DNA of 64,000 nt, taken from contig UQLF01000008.1 in NCBI GenBank assembly GCA_900541875.1, positions 28,907-92,906 on the forward strand. Direction: 5' to 3'. The notes under the pieces were generated by a model. The model made no database searches, was not told where the DNA came from, and was given only the letters and a program-made list of their open reading frames with translations. This DNA comes from an uncultured Collinsella sp. (GTDB taxonomy: Bacteria; Actinomycetota; Coriobacteriia; Coriobacteriales; Coriobacteriaceae). The number at the start of each line of letters is the position of its first letter. Positions within the stretch are counted from its first letter, which is position 1. This document shows, one piece after another, positions 49,497 through 57,947 of the stretch. The position numbers were made by a program, and so were the translations under genes.

Positions 49497-49546
49497 CACA
49501 TCTATATCCTGTATTCTTTTTTTAGGTCAAACACAACATATAGTGT
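49497..49546 (-). promoter_or_regulatory. nrdD promoter with NrdR boxes
   Basis: On the minus strand TTGACC (49525-49530), 18 bases, TATAGA (49501-49506). ACACAACATATAGTGT (49531-49546) closely matches the NrdR box and abuts the -35; a weaker second box (CACATCTATATCCTGT, 49497-49512) covers the -10. NrdR represses ribonucleotide reductase genes when dATP is high. The remaining stretch 49274-49496 is an untranslated leader with nothing recognised. Confidence 0.65.
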
Positions 49547-49747
49547 TTCAGCAGGTCAAAGTAATTAGTCATTTTGCAGACGCATTAAAAATGAGGGGTT
49601 CTTGGCAAGTCGGTAAAACGTTACCAACACGGCTACCTGCACGGCAGTTATAAAACCCCCTAAGTCAAGCCGCTGACAAATCCTACCAAGACCAAGCCGC
49701 TCACGCGAAAAGAATCCAAAAGATTATGCTTGACCAACATGTTGCGG

Positions 49748-49827
49748 TCGAATGCCGGCGGACGGAGCGACGGGACTGCAAACGCTCGGAAGACTGTAGC
49801 CCCGGCACCCCGTCCGCCGGCATTCGA
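49748..49827 (-). terminator. 80-base hairpin ending the acyl-metabolism cluster
   Basis: TCGAATGCCGGCGGACGG (49748-49765) is perfectly complementary to 49810-49827. It lies 15 bases past the stop of the last gene of the cluster. Bases 49547-49747 show no gene. Confidence 0.6.
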
Positions 49828-49841
49828 TAGACGAGGAGTTA

Positions 49842-50315
49842 TTACTTCTCTTCGCGAGCTATCATGTGGCCGAGAGCCGCTGTAAAGGGATCGAGCAGCA
49901 CGCCGGCGATAACCACAAAGGCCCATCCCTTTGTGACAAGGCCCGCCCAACGCGCGAAGAACGTACGGCCTTCAATCGTTCCGAATCCTCCCTGGAAGGC
50001 AATCTCGCCAAAACCGATTACCATAAAAAGGAGCGTGGCACCGATGACCGTACCGGCGATCTTGTGTGATGCGTTCCCCTGCTCAAAACCAAAAAAGTCC
50101 AGGCACATACCAACTGTTTTGCCAAACAGCGGGAGTGCGCTCAGAACCTCGGCGATTACCGTGGCCACGATAAGTTGCCCCCAAAAGCCCGTGGGGCTCG
50201 TCAGATCCAAGCCAGACGCCCCTTCAATGATGGGGAGAAACGCGCAGAGCAATAGCGGGTTAAAGAAGCCGTTGAGAATACCGATAACGCGGCTGACAGG
50301 TAACTTCATAGCCAT
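49842..50315 (-). CDS. Four-helix membrane protein of unknown function
   Basis: 157 residues with about four membrane helices (VIGILNGFFNPLLLCAFLPII, WGQLIVATVIAEVLSALPLF, AGTVIGATLLFMVIGFGEIAF, WAFVVIAGVLLDPFTAAL). ATG at 50315 with GAAAGG upstream; a longer frame to 50510 is not used because it runs into the MFS gene. Family not recognised. It is the last gene of the cluster and may help the MFS transporter or anchor the pathway at the membrane. Confidence 0.55.
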   Translation of the reverse strand: MAMKLPVSRVIGILNGFFNPLLLCAFLPIIEGASGLDLTSPTGFWGQLIVATVIAEVLSALPLFGKTVGMCLDFFGFEQGNASHKIAGTVIGATLLFMVIGFGEIAFQGGFGTIEGRTFFARWAGLVTKGWAFVVIAGVLLDPFTAALGHMIAREEK

Positions 50316-50343
50316 AAGCCTTTCAAAGCCATTGATAGAAAGA

Positions 50344-50369
50344 GGGCCGCCGGCATATGTCGGCGGCCC
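50344..50369 (-). terminator. Hairpin after MFS gene
   Basis: GGGCCGCCG and CGGCGGCCC form a 9-bp stem followed on the minus strand by TCTTTCT, between the MFS gene and the membrane-protein gene. Confidence 0.6.
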
Positions 50370-50409
50370 CGATAAAACATGATGTGCGGCAAAGCAACTA
50401 CTTGAACGG

Positions 50410-51609
50410 CTACTCCGCCTCGCCGCTGGCCGCCATCTTCTCGGCCTCGGCAAGCTGGGCCGGGGTGAGCTTGCGATACTTAATGGCACCAAAGACGACA
50501 CAAGCCGCACAGACGATCATGCCGGCAATGAACTTCTGGTCAATCGTTGCACCAAACGGCGACGTCACGGCCTCAAACACAATGGGAGACAGTGCCATGC
50601 CAAAGTTGATGCCTGCCATGCCAATGGCGAGGTTAAACGCACGTCCCTCGGGGGCAGAGTTGCCGGCGGCAAAATTGCCCTCCAGCGGCACGTAGGTCTC
50701 CTTGCCCAGCGCAACGACAAAACCCGCAACGCACAGCACCATAAAGGCGGGCGCAACCAGCGTCAGGCCCAGGCCAACGAGCGTCACGCCCCACGCGATC
50801 GGCATAGCCAGGTTCTTAAACTTGGCAAACAGCGGACCGACCAAAAGACCAGCCGCAATACCGGCAACGGTCATAACGGTAGAGGCAAGACCGGCCTCCA
50901 CGGTACCGCCAAAGCCGCGACCCACAACAAGCAGCGAAACGTTGGAGCTGAAGAGCTGGAACGTGAGTACGAACACGAAGCTCATGAGCGTGATAATCGC
51001 GACCTCTTTAGGCATATTGGCAAACACGTTGACTTTGCGCTTGGGCTCAAGATGGCCCTCGGGAAGGCAAACAGCCTCAATGACGATAAACACGATCATG
51101 ATGAAGTACGCCGCATAGCTGTGGAACCACTCGGCAGAACCCAAGATGCCGGAAACCATCGTCCAGATAATGCCGCCAAGTGCGACAAAGGTGGAGTAGA
51201 TGCCCATGACAAACGAGCGCTGCTTTCCGCCAAAGTAATCCGCGATAAGAGCGTCCGTTGAATTCTGCACGGCGCCGAGACCAAGGCCCATGACAGCAGA
51301 TGCCGCTAAGACCTGGCCGAGCGAGTCGTGGAACACCAGCACCGAGGCGCCTGCCAGCATCACGATAACGTGACCGACAAGCGTCGTCTTCTTCTTGGAC
51401 ACGCGAGAGGCAAGCTGTGAAGAGACGAGCATGGCGGACAGTGCCATCATCAACGGGATGATGCCGATGATCATCTGGACGGCAGCGATGTTTTCGTCGG
51501 GAAACGCCGCCGCGACAGAGGCCACGATGGGGACGGGCACCAACATGCCCATAATGCACATGGCGGCAGCATAAATGCCCACCAGGTACTTGATCTTGGT
51601 TTTATCCAT
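50410..51609 (-). CDS. MFS transporter
   Basis: 399 residues, twelve predicted helices. The motif between helices 2 and 3 is SQLASRVSKKKTTLVGHVIVM (conserved G..SDR position reads ASRVSKKK). Helix 4-5 region has GLGLGAVQNSTDALIADYF. It could export the product of, or import the precursor for, the neighbouring acyl pathway. AAGGATGG precedes the ATG. Gap to the kinase gene is 74 bases. Confidence 0.85.
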   Translation of the reverse strand: MDKTKIKYLVGIYAAAMCIMGMLVPVPIVASVAAAFPDENIAAVQMIIGIIPLMMALSAMLVSSQLASRVSKKKTTLVGHVIVMLAGASVLVFHDSLGQVLAASAVMGLGLGAVQNSTDALIADYFGGKQRSFVMGIYSTFVALGGIIWTMVSGILGSAEWFHSYAAYFIMIVFIVIEAVCLPEGHLEPKRKVNVFANMPKEVAIITLMSFVFVLTFQLFSSNVSLLVVGRGFGGTVEAGLASTVMTVAGIAAGLLVGPLFAKFKNLAMPIAWGVTLVGLGLTLVAPAFMVLCVAGFVVALGKETYVPLEGNFAAGNSAPEGRAFNLAIGMAGINFGMALSPIVFEAVTSPFGATIDQKFIAGMIVCAACVVFGAIKYRKLTPAQLAEAEKMAASGEAE

Positions 51610-51683
51610 GATCCATCCTTACACTTAGAGAAAAGGGTCGGAGCGGCCAGGCATCACCAGCGGCCGCCCCAAACACAGCACTA

Positions 51684-52796
51684 TTAGTCGTTAAATCCGG
51701 TGAACACGGGTTCTCCGCTGTACACGAGCGCTTCCTCGACACCATCGAGCACGCGACAGGCACCAGCGGCCATAGCCTCGAGCTCAAACTCGCCCGGATA
51801 GGCAGACACGGGGGCGATCCAAGAGCAGCATTCCTCAATCGAGGCAACGAGCTCCTTGCTGTGGACCATGCCGCCTCCGAGCAAGATGCCGTCGACGTCG
51901 CCCTTCAGCACACAAGCCATCTCGCCAATCCACTTGCAGATTTGGTAGACCATTGCATCCCAGGCGCGAGCCGCAGCCTTATCGCCCGCAGCGGCGCGAT
52001 CGCACACCTCGATGGCATCGGACGTACCCAAAAGGTCAACGAAGCCACCGGTCTTCATGCAATGGGCGCGGGCAACGTCGAGACCATGCTCTGCCGTATA
52101 CTTCGCGACCTCGATCGCGGGAACCGATCCGCAGCGCGTCGGCGCCATGGGACCCTCGCCGCCAACGATGTCGTTGCCGTCCACCATCTTGCCCTTAAGA
52201 TGAGCCGAGATAGAGATGCCGCCGCCGATATGGCAAACAATGAAGTTGCACTCATCATAGGGGCGACCGAGCTTTGCCGCATGGCGGATGGCGGTCTCTT
52301 TGAGATTAAGGGCGTGCAGGTGCACGTTTCGATACACGCCCTTAATGCCCGTCATACGTGCGAGGTCGCACAGCTCGTCGGTATCGGGAGGATTCACCAC
52401 AAAAGAGGGCTTTCCCGTCTTTGAGGCGAACTCATGAGCAATCTGGGGGCCCAACTGCGCCGGGTGCTGGATGCCGTTCGCACCGACGCGGGCATGCTCG
52501 AGCATGACCTCATTGATGACATACGTGCCGCCGGGCAGCGAAAGCAAGCCGCCGCCGCGACCGACAAATGCATCAAAGTCCTCGAGTTTCAGGCTCGCCT
52601 CCCCCAGTGCTCCAAGAATCAGATCGCAGCGATACGGCATCTGAGCCGAAACCCCATCGAACTGGGCAAGGTCCTTCGCATCGTGCGCAACGTTCTTACT
52701 GAGCTTGCACTCATCGCCCTCAAAAACGCCCACCTTCGTGGAAGTGGAACCCGGGTTGATTACCAGGACGCGCCAGGGAGTCTTTTTATCGGACAT
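51684..52796 (-). CDS. buk: Butyrate kinase-like acyl kinase
   Basis: 370 residues of the acetate/butyrate kinase (ASKHA) fold. RVLVINPGSTSTKVGVFEGD, AFVGRGGGLLSLPGGTYVIN, VCHIGGGISISAHLKGKMVD and KGDVDGILLGGGMVHSKEL match Clostridium butyrate kinase (INPGSTSTK, VGRGG, GGG). It would move phosphate from an acyl phosphate to ADP, making ATP. The phosphate acyltransferase gene lies 3 bases upstream, the usual ptb-buk pairing. Confidence 0.88.
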   Translation of the reverse strand: MSDKKTPWRVLVINPGSTSTKVGVFEGDECKLSKNVAHDAKDLAQFDGVSAQMPYRCDLILGALGEASLKLEDFDAFVGRGGGLLSLPGGTYVINEVMLEHARVGANGIQHPAQLGPQIAHEFASKTGKPSFVVNPPDTDELCDLARMTGIKGVYRNVHLHALNLKETAIRHAAKLGRPYDECNFIVCHIGGGISISAHLKGKMVDGNDIVGGEGPMAPTRCGSVPAIEVAKYTAEHGLDVARAHCMKTGGFVDLLGTSDAIEVCDRAAAGDKAAARAWDAMVYQICKWIGEMACVLKGDVDGILLGGGMVHSKELVASIEECCSWIAPVSAYPGEFELEAMAAGACRVLDGVEEALVYSGEPVFTGFND

Positions 52797-52799
52797 ACC

Positions 52800-53807
52800 T
52801 TAAGCCTCCTTAAGCGCCTGGGCGCGCACGCAGCTCATCACCACGTTGCCGACGATCTCGTCGACGGGCGCAGAGCGCGAGCAATCGCACACGATCTTCT
52901 TGAAGCCCTGAAGCATGGGGCCGTAGGCATTGGCACCGGTCAGATTCTGGATGATCTTGACGCCGATATTGCCCACGTTGATATCGGGCCAGATGACCAC
53001 GTTGGCTTGGCCCGCAACAACGGACTCACGATGTACCTTCTTGGCCGCAACCTTGGGGTTAATCGCCGAATCAAACTGGAACTCGCCGTCGATGGCAAGG
53101 TCGGGACGGCGATCGTTGGCAATCTCGCGGGCGCGACGTACCTTGTCGACAAGCTCGTTATCCATCGAACCGTCAGTCGAATGCGAAAGCAGCGCGCAAC
53201 GGATATCCCATCCGGTCAGCGAGCGCACCGTTTCGCTCGACGAAATCGCAATCGAGGCAAGCTCTTCGCTCGTGGGGTCAACGCAAACGGCGGAATCGCC
53301 AAAAGCCAAAAGGCCGCCTTCGCCGCCGTTCCAGTTGGGAATGTCGGCGATACCGCACGAGCTCACGGTGTCCACCCCGTCGGCAAGGCCGACGATGGTC
53401 TGTCCCGCTAGGATGATGTCGCCCGTGGCGTTATCGATGCCGGCGAACATAACGTCGACATCGCCGAGCACCTGCAAAATCAGGGCGCGCTCAAGCGGAC
53501 GCGTCATACGGCGTGCAGCGCCCTTGGGCTTAAACTTGCAATCCGGATGCGAAAGGTAGCGCTCGCAACAAGCGGCGTTCGCCTCCTCGTCGGTCACATC
53601 GACAATCTCGATACCGTCAAGGGAGATGCCGCGCTCATCGGCAAGCTCCTTGAGCTTACCGCCGTCGCCGACCAGCACACATTCGGCGAGACGCTCGGCA
53701 GCGATCTTTGCGACCGCCTGCATCATGGTCTCGTTTTCGCCCTCGGGAAAAGCAACGCGCATAGGCTTGGCGGCAGCCTGCTCGCGCAGGGTCTGCATCA
53801 GGTCCAT
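52800..53807 (-). CDS. Phosphate acyltransferase (Pta/Ptb family)
   Basis: 335 residues. MRVAFPEGENETMMQAVAKIAAERL opens the fold; the C-terminal part holds DGSMDNELVDKVRRA, DGEFQFDSAINPKVA and VVIWPDINVGNIGVKIIQN, typical of phosphotransacetylases. It would exchange an acyl thioester (CoA or ACP) with phosphate. Length fits Pta/Ptb without regulatory domain. Directly upstream of the kinase gene and downstream of a dedicated ACP gene, so an acyl-ACP substrate is possible. Confidence 0.85.
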   Translation of the reverse strand: MDLMQTLREQAAAKPMRVAFPEGENETMMQAVAKIAAERLAECVLVGDGGKLKELADERGISLDGIEIVDVTDEEANAACCERYLSHPDCKFKPKGAARRMTRPLERALILQVLGDVDVMFAGIDNATGDIILAGQTIVGLADGVDTVSSCGIADIPNWNGGEGGLLAFGDSAVCVDPTSEELASIAISSSETVRSLTGWDIRCALLSHSTDGSMDNELVDKVRRAREIANDRRPDLAIDGEFQFDSAINPKVAAKKVHRESVVAGQANVVIWPDINVGNIGVKIIQNLTGANAYGPMLQGFKKIVCDCSRSAPVDEIVGNVVMSCVRAQALKEA

Positions 53808-53812
53808 GGCAG

Positions 53813-54046
53813 TTACTCCATCTCTTCGGCAGTACGCTCGATAAGCTCGCCGATGGTCTTCATGACCATGACCTCGCGAACGGGAACCTCGGCATCGAGT
53901 TCGTTCTCGATCATGGAGGTCAGCGCGATCATCTTCATCGAGCCCTTGCCCAGGGTCTCAAACGTCGTCTCAGGGGTCACATCGCCGTCATAGTTGTAGG
54001 CGGACTTGGCAAAATCGCAGATCTGCTGAGTGAGTTCTTCGTTCAT
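53813..54046 (-). CDS. Acyl carrier protein (divergent)
   Basis: 77 residues. ACP fold with the phosphopantetheine serine at position 36, the same place as in E. coli ACP, but the conserved DSL reads GSM (GKGSMKMIAL). Acidic helix II (MIENELDAEVPV) is preserved. ATG at 54046 with AAAGG upstream. Its stop is 5 bases from the phosphate acyltransferase start. A phosphopantetheinyl transferase gene lies in the neighbouring unit. Confidence 0.8.
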   Translation of the reverse strand: MNEELTQQICDFAKSAYNYDGDVTPETTFETLGKGSMKMIALTSMIENELDAEVPVREVMVMKTIGELIERTAEEME

Positions 54047-54150
54047 GATGGTGCCTTTCAATCGAAAAAGAGGGGCGGCCACGACGGGCTGGAGACATGG
54101 GTCCCGCCGTGGCCTAAGAGAGGAATCGAATTGTTAAAAGGGTTGAAAGC

Positions 54151-54573
54151 CTAGTCGTCAAGCTCGAACGTAAGCTCCTTGTAGCCAGGACGGTCGATGA
54201 CCTTGGCGTGGACGCCCACGGTCTGGCCCGCCATGAGCTTGGCGCGAATCTCGGGGGCCTTCTTCTTGGTAATGCCGTAGATGACGTAGGTGTACTGAGA
54301 ACCCTCGTCGATATCGACGGCGCCGTAGGCGTACTTGCCATACTCCTTGAGGTAGGGCTTGTCGTTCTGCGGACCAGGCAAGGTAAAATCGATCAGATGG
54401 CCGTGACCGGAAACCTGGACCCAATCGGTCTTGTGATAGCCGCAGGCATTGCAGGCAAGGTGGGGCGGAAACTCGACGGCTCCGCACTCGGGGCACTGGC
54501 GCGCCCAATAGATGCCCTCTTCAAGACCCGTGTAGAACTTCTTGACCACGGGCTCCATATCTTTGAGTTGCAT
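54151..54573 (-). CDS. DUF35 OB-fold protein with rubredoxin-like zinc ribbon
   Basis: 140 residues. Zinc cysteines at 27, 30, 41 and 44 (CPECG and CNACG), followed by an OB fold (WVQVSGHGHLIDFTLPGP, YTYVIYGI). DUF35 proteins pair with SCP-x thiolases, as PhlB with PhlC in phloroglucinol acylation and in archaeal thiolase complexes, channelling acyl-CoA. The thiolase gene is directly upstream. Confidence 0.88.
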   Translation of the reverse strand: MQLKDMEPVVKKFYTGLEEGIYWARQCPECGAVEFPPHLACNACGYHKTDWVQVSGHGHLIDFTLPGPQNDKPYLKEYGKYAYGAVDIDEGSQYTYVIYGITKKKAPEIRAKLMAGQTVGVHAKVIDRPGYKELTFELDD

Positions 54574-54611
54574 GAGAATACTCCTTATGGGAAATCGAAA
54601 ACCGCGGTCGC

Positions 54612-55877
54612 TTAGGCGACGGTACGAAGAATCTGGCAGCGCACGTTCTGAGAACCGCCAAAACCGCGCAGGAACGCCGTCTCGGGAACCTTCTTCATCT
54701 GGGTAGCACCGGCGACGCCACGCATCTGCTTGACGGCCTCAACGATATCGGCGATGCCGGATGCGCCATGGGCGTGACCGAAGTTGCAACGACCACCGTG
54801 CGGGTTGATGGGCTTATCGCCGTCAAAAGCGGTGCGACCATCGATCGCGTACTTCCAAGCCTCGCCGCGCGGAATATAGCCGCACTCCTCAGCCGAGACG
54901 ATCTCGGAAGCAAGGAAGAAGTCATTGCACATAAACAGGTCGATCTCGTCGGGGCTCACGCCGGTAAGGTCGTAGACCTGCTTGGCGGCAAGCTCGGTAG
55001 CCCAGTGCTCGTTGTGAAGCAGGCCGGCCTCGACCGCAGAAGCGCCCGTACCCAGAACCTCAATAGGCGCATATGGCACGCCCATGGCCTTGGCCTTCTC
55101 CGTGGGCATCACGACAACAGCTGCGGCACCGTCGCATTTCTTCTCAAAGCCGGTAACACGCAGGTACTGCGTAACGCGCGGGTTATACATGCTCTTGAGA
55201 TACTCGTCGGCGGTATCGAACCCGGCTGCCTTCGCGTCCTCCTCGACCGTAGTCTCGTACCAGGCAAGGGGATTCAGGACGGCACCGCGGCGAAGGCTCT
55301 TGGTAAGGCCGTTCAGGGCGTCATCAATCTGATCGGCTGTAAGGTCATACTGCATCGAATACTCGTTGATCCAGTTGTCGAACGACACGCCAAAGGCACC
55401 ATCAAGCGGGCGACCATACGCGCGGTCATAGATCTTATCGAGCGAGGGAATCATGACGTCGAGCGTAAAGTCCTGACGAATATGGGAGGGCATATGCTCG
55501 ACGGGAAGAGTCGAAGCCAAATCGCAGGCACCCGTAAGGACAACGTCGTAAGCACCGGAAGCAACCGCCATCACGGCCTGCTCAAGGGCGACGTAACCCG
55601 TGCAGCAAGCCTCGGAATGATGGACGGAGCCCTTGGCACGAACGCCAAACCAATCGGCAACCTGCATGTTGGGGGTAATGCAATCGCCAACGAGATACGG
55701 ATTGGCGCTGCCGTGATAGAAAAAGTCGATATCGCGGGGCTCAAGACCGGCATCGGCAATTGCCTCGAGGGCCGCATAGCCAAACGCCTCGCCCTCGCCA
55801 ATACCCTGGGTCTCGGGATGCTCCTCAAAATCCTTGAACGGGGTGCAGCCCACGCCTACAATCGAGACGCTGCGCAT
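54612..55877 (-). CDS. SCP-x type thiolase
   Basis: 421 residues. Thiolase fold with the nucleophilic cysteine in VHHSEACCTGYVALEQA, CNDFFLASEIVSAEE in the second half, and the C-terminal NPHGGRCNFGHAHGASGI histidines. It belongs to the non-decarboxylating SCP-x/lipid-transfer thiolases that work with a DUF35 partner to form or break carbon-carbon bonds between acyl thioesters. ATG at 55877 (GGAAAG upstream) was chosen over GTG 55898. First gene of the cluster, with an inverted-repeat operator upstream. Confidence 0.85.
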   Translation of the reverse strand: MRSVSIVGVGCTPFKDFEEHPETQGIGEGEAFGYAALEAIADAGLEPRDIDFFYHGSANPYLVGDCITPNMQVADWFGVRAKGSVHHSEACCTGYVALEQAVMAVASGAYDVVLTGACDLASTLPVEHMPSHIRQDFTLDVMIPSLDKIYDRAYGRPLDGAFGVSFDNWINEYSMQYDLTADQIDDALNGLTKSLRRGAVLNPLAWYETTVEEDAKAAGFDTADEYLKSMYNPRVTQYLRVTGFEKKCDGAAAVVVMPTEKAKAMGVPYAPIEVLGTGASAVEAGLLHNEHWATELAAKQVYDLTGVSPDEIDLFMCNDFFLASEIVSAEECGYIPRGEAWKYAIDGRTAFDGDKPINPHGGRCNFGHAHGASGIADIVEAVKQMRGVAGATQMKKVPETAFLRGFGGSQNVRCQILRTVA

Positions 55878-55950
55878 GTTCTTTCCGAGCGTAACCACTG
55901 AATATCACATCCTAATCATGTGAAGGTGTACGGAGTGATGGCGCAGTCCG

Positions 55951-55982
55951 GCCGCGAGCGAAGGTGAGAGAGCGCTCGCGGC
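55951..55982 (+). terminator. Hairpin with T-run in the leader of the thiolase operon
   Basis: GCCGCGAGCG and CGCTCGCGGC are followed by TTTTCTGT on the plus strand. No plus-strand gene ends here, so it may end an antisense transcript or structure the operon's leader. Confidence 0.55.
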
Positions 55983-56003
55983 TTTTCTGTGCCGTCACAC
56001 GTT

Positions 56004-56021
56004 GAACTACTGCAGTGGTTC
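56004..56021. promoter_or_regulatory. Palindromic TetR operator candidate
   Basis: GAACTACTGCAGTGGTTC is an 18-bp palindrome with one mismatched pair, 127 bases upstream of the thiolase start and next to the TetR gene. It is the best site for control of the acyl cluster by that regulator. Confidence 0.5.
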
Positions 56022-56069
56022 TTTTGAACGTAGCTTTAGTTTATGAGGGGTTAAACGAGACACGTGAGA

Positions 56070-56113
56070 CAAAAAGCCCCGATGTGTCCCATCATATGGG
56101 ACACATCGGGGCT
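56070..56113 (-). terminator. Perfect terminator after TetR gene
   Basis: 18-bp arms (AGCCCCGATGTGTCCCAT and its complement) with a 3-base loop, followed on the minus strand by TTTTT. The remaining part of 56114-56219 shows no gene. Confidence 0.9.
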
Positions 56114-56219
56114 AGGCGTTCCAAATAGCAGATAAACGGACTCGTATTATTTGAGCTAATGATCAGAGATATCTAAAACTCGCCCTGAATACAACCGTTT
56201 ATCCCCAAATATCGACCGC

Positions 56220-56837
56220 TCACGCGACTGGCCTTTCAAAATCGGGAATACGTGGGTGCCAATGACGCGATGCATCGTCGACAAAGAGCGGTGCATAGAA
56301 CATGCGATTGAGGGCGGCGGCAACGGTGCGCGCCTCAAGGTCGGGCCGGGCCTCGAGCCAATACTGAATGAGGTTATGGTGGCCCGCAAGCGCAAATGCT
56401 AGATACAGATCGAGGTCCGTTTCATCGGAAAATGTCGAGCGAAGCCGATTGCGAAAATAGTCATGCATAAAGATCGTTGCCTTGTGAGCAAACACGGGAT
56501 CGCCGTTATCGCTGTTAAGTGCCAAAACTTTCGAGCGATTAGCCTTGAGGATCTCCATGCGCTTGATCATCGTGGGCGTAGGGTCCAGCTGCGCATCGCC
56601 AAAACGAGCCTCCAGCGCAACATCATTGATGTCCTGCATATTCTGGAGCAGCTCATCTTCAAAACGTTTAACCACATCATCGACAGAGCGATAACAGCGA
56701 TAGAACGTCGATTTGGATGTATGGGCAAGGCGAAGTACCTCGGCCACCTTAATCGACTGCACCGGAGTTGTCGCCATAAGTTCAAAGACGGCATCCTCGA
56801 TCCGTGAAGCAATATCGTTTTGAGCGTTCAGTGGCAT
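56220..56837 (-). CDS. TetR/AcrR family regulator
   Basis: 205 residues. N-terminal HTH: RIEDAVFELMATTPVQSIKVAEV then AHTSKSTFYRCYRSVDDVV. The C-terminal ligand domain is helical and not specific. GGGGAGG precedes the ATG. It lies between the phosphopantetheinyl transferase gene, with which it is cotranscribed, and the thiolase operon, whose regulator it probably is. Confidence 0.85.
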   Translation of the reverse strand: MPLNAQNDIASRIEDAVFELMATTPVQSIKVAEVLRLAHTSKSTFYRCYRSVDDVVKRFEDELLQNMQDINDVALEARFGDAQLDPTPTMIKRMEILKANRSKVLALNSDNGDPVFAHKATIFMHDYFRNRLRSTFSDETDLDLYLAFALAGHHNLIQYWLEARPDLEARTVAAALNRMFYAPLFVDDASRHWHPRIPDFERPVA

Positions 56838-56865
56838 AGCGGCCTCCCCTATTGGCGATTGGCTC

Positions 56866-57495
56866 CTATGCTACCCGAAAGGTATGCTCCTTGAGGACGA
56901 TACGAGGCATAGAGCGCGCCGCACAAGAGATGACGTTGCGACCGTATGTCACCGACGAAGTATTCCATCCGACGGGCATACCATCTTTGCGAGGGTCAAT
57001 CGAAAACCCGACGCCCTCAGCCTTGAGGATGGCCTCGATGCGCGTCCACGTCTGACTCAGGCGAAGATTGCGTTCTTGCAAATTGGGGGCAGCGTTAATC
57101 CACACGCGCTCGTCGTCGTTTGCCATACGCCCAACCGCAACGGGAGCAATCTCATCGATCGTCTCGATATCCACACCAATAGATCCTCCGACCGACCGAG
57201 CAACATCGGAAACAGCGAGGACGGCCACGCTTCCGCCATGTGAAATGGAGATAGAGGGGGCCTCCCCATCCGCAAGCTCGATCTTGCCGAAAGCAGAACG
57301 CGCAAGCTGGGTGTCGTCGAAGACGCCCAGGGCGTCACGAAGAAGCAGGCCCACACCTGCAGCTTCCCTCCGAGACGCAATTGGGAGATCCCCATTGGAA
57401 GCACGTAAGGCATAGCGTCCCGCGATTGATACCATATCAACGGCCTCGCCGGGATCGATCGCAGAAACGTCAACGAGATGCACGGTTATGTTCAA
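56866..57495 (-). CDS. 4'-phosphopantetheinyl transferase (Sfp-like)
   Basis: About 209 residues. Motifs of the Sfp superfamily are ISISHGGSVAVLAVS, GVDIETIDEIAPVAVGRM (metal-binding Asp) and QTWTRIEAILKAEGVGF (W-[TS]-x-x-E-A-x-x-K). It activates carrier proteins by attaching phosphopantetheine. A dedicated enzyme next to a divergent ACP suggests a specialised pathway. Start is uncertain: TTG 57495 or TTG 57504. Cotranscribed with TetR (28 bases apart). Confidence 0.8.
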   Translation of the reverse strand: MNITVHLVDVSAIDPGEAVDMVSIAGRYALRASNGDLPIASRREAAGVGLLLRDALGVFDDTQLARSAFGKIELADGEAPSISISHGGSVAVLAVSDVARSVGGSIGVDIETIDEIAPVAVGRMANDDERVWINAAPNLQERNLRLSQTWTRIEAILKAEGVGFSIDPRKDGMPVGWNTSSVTYGRNVISCAARSMPRIVLKEHTFRVA

Positions 57496-57616
57496 AATGG
57501 TCAACCCCCACTCGATTGAGATGACAAGGCTAAACAGACGCTCAGAACCACTCTTTCATGAATTGAGGCACCTTTTGCCGGCGATTTGGTGACCCATTTG
57601 GCGACATAAAACAAAA

Positions 57617-57644
57617 CAGCCCAGAGGACATAGCCTCTGGGCTG
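57617..57644 (-). terminator. Terminator of tRNA-Gly/tRNA-Val unit
   Basis: CAGCCCAGAGG and CCTCTGGGCTG stem followed on the minus strand by TTTTGTTTT. Confidence 0.85.
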
Positions 57645-57652
57645 CGAACATT

Positions 57653-57727
57653 TGGTGGGCGTTAGAAGATTTGAACTTCTGACCTCTTCCGTGTCAGGGA
57701 AGCGCTCTCCCCCTGAGCTAAACGCCC
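57653..57727 (-). tRNA. tRNA-Val (GAC)
   Basis: Folds as a standard cloverleaf: acceptor GGGCGTT with AACGCCC, anticodon loop CTGACAC giving anticodon GAC, T-loop GTTCAAATC, encoded CCA. Second gene in a unit with tRNA-Gly. Confidence 0.95.
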
Positions 57728-57730
57728 AAA

Positions 57731-57806
57731 TGGAGCGGACAACGGGGCTCGAACCCGCGACCCCAACCTTGGCAAGGTTGTGCTCTACCAACTGAGCCAT
57801 GTCCGC
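57731..57806 (-). tRNA. tRNA-Gly (GCC), copy 1
   Basis: Acceptor GCGGACA with TGTCCGC, D-arm GCTCAGTTGGTAGAGC, anticodon loop CTTGCCA giving GCC, T-loop GTTCGAGCC, encoded CCA. Sequence is the same as the copies at 60018 and 60243. Confidence 0.95.
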
Positions 57807-57818
57807 TTACGAAGATTA

Positions 57819-57866
57819 ATCTTACGTGATGCCCGCATCCTATGCAAGAACTTTTTTTAAAAAGTT
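57819..57866 (-). promoter_or_regulatory. tRNA promoter with A/T-tract upstream element
   Basis: TTGCAT (57842-57847), 17 bases, TAAGAT (57819-57824) on the minus strand. Upstream is an AACTTTTT...AAAAAGTT palindrome shared with the other two tRNA promoters and the promoter at 13032-13073. Confidence 0.7.
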
Positions 57867-57947
57867 TTGCAACGCCCTCGCGAACCTCGCGAAGACATCA
57901 GCCACCACGGAAGGCACAGGCAAACGCAAACTCGCCGCAAGAGACCC

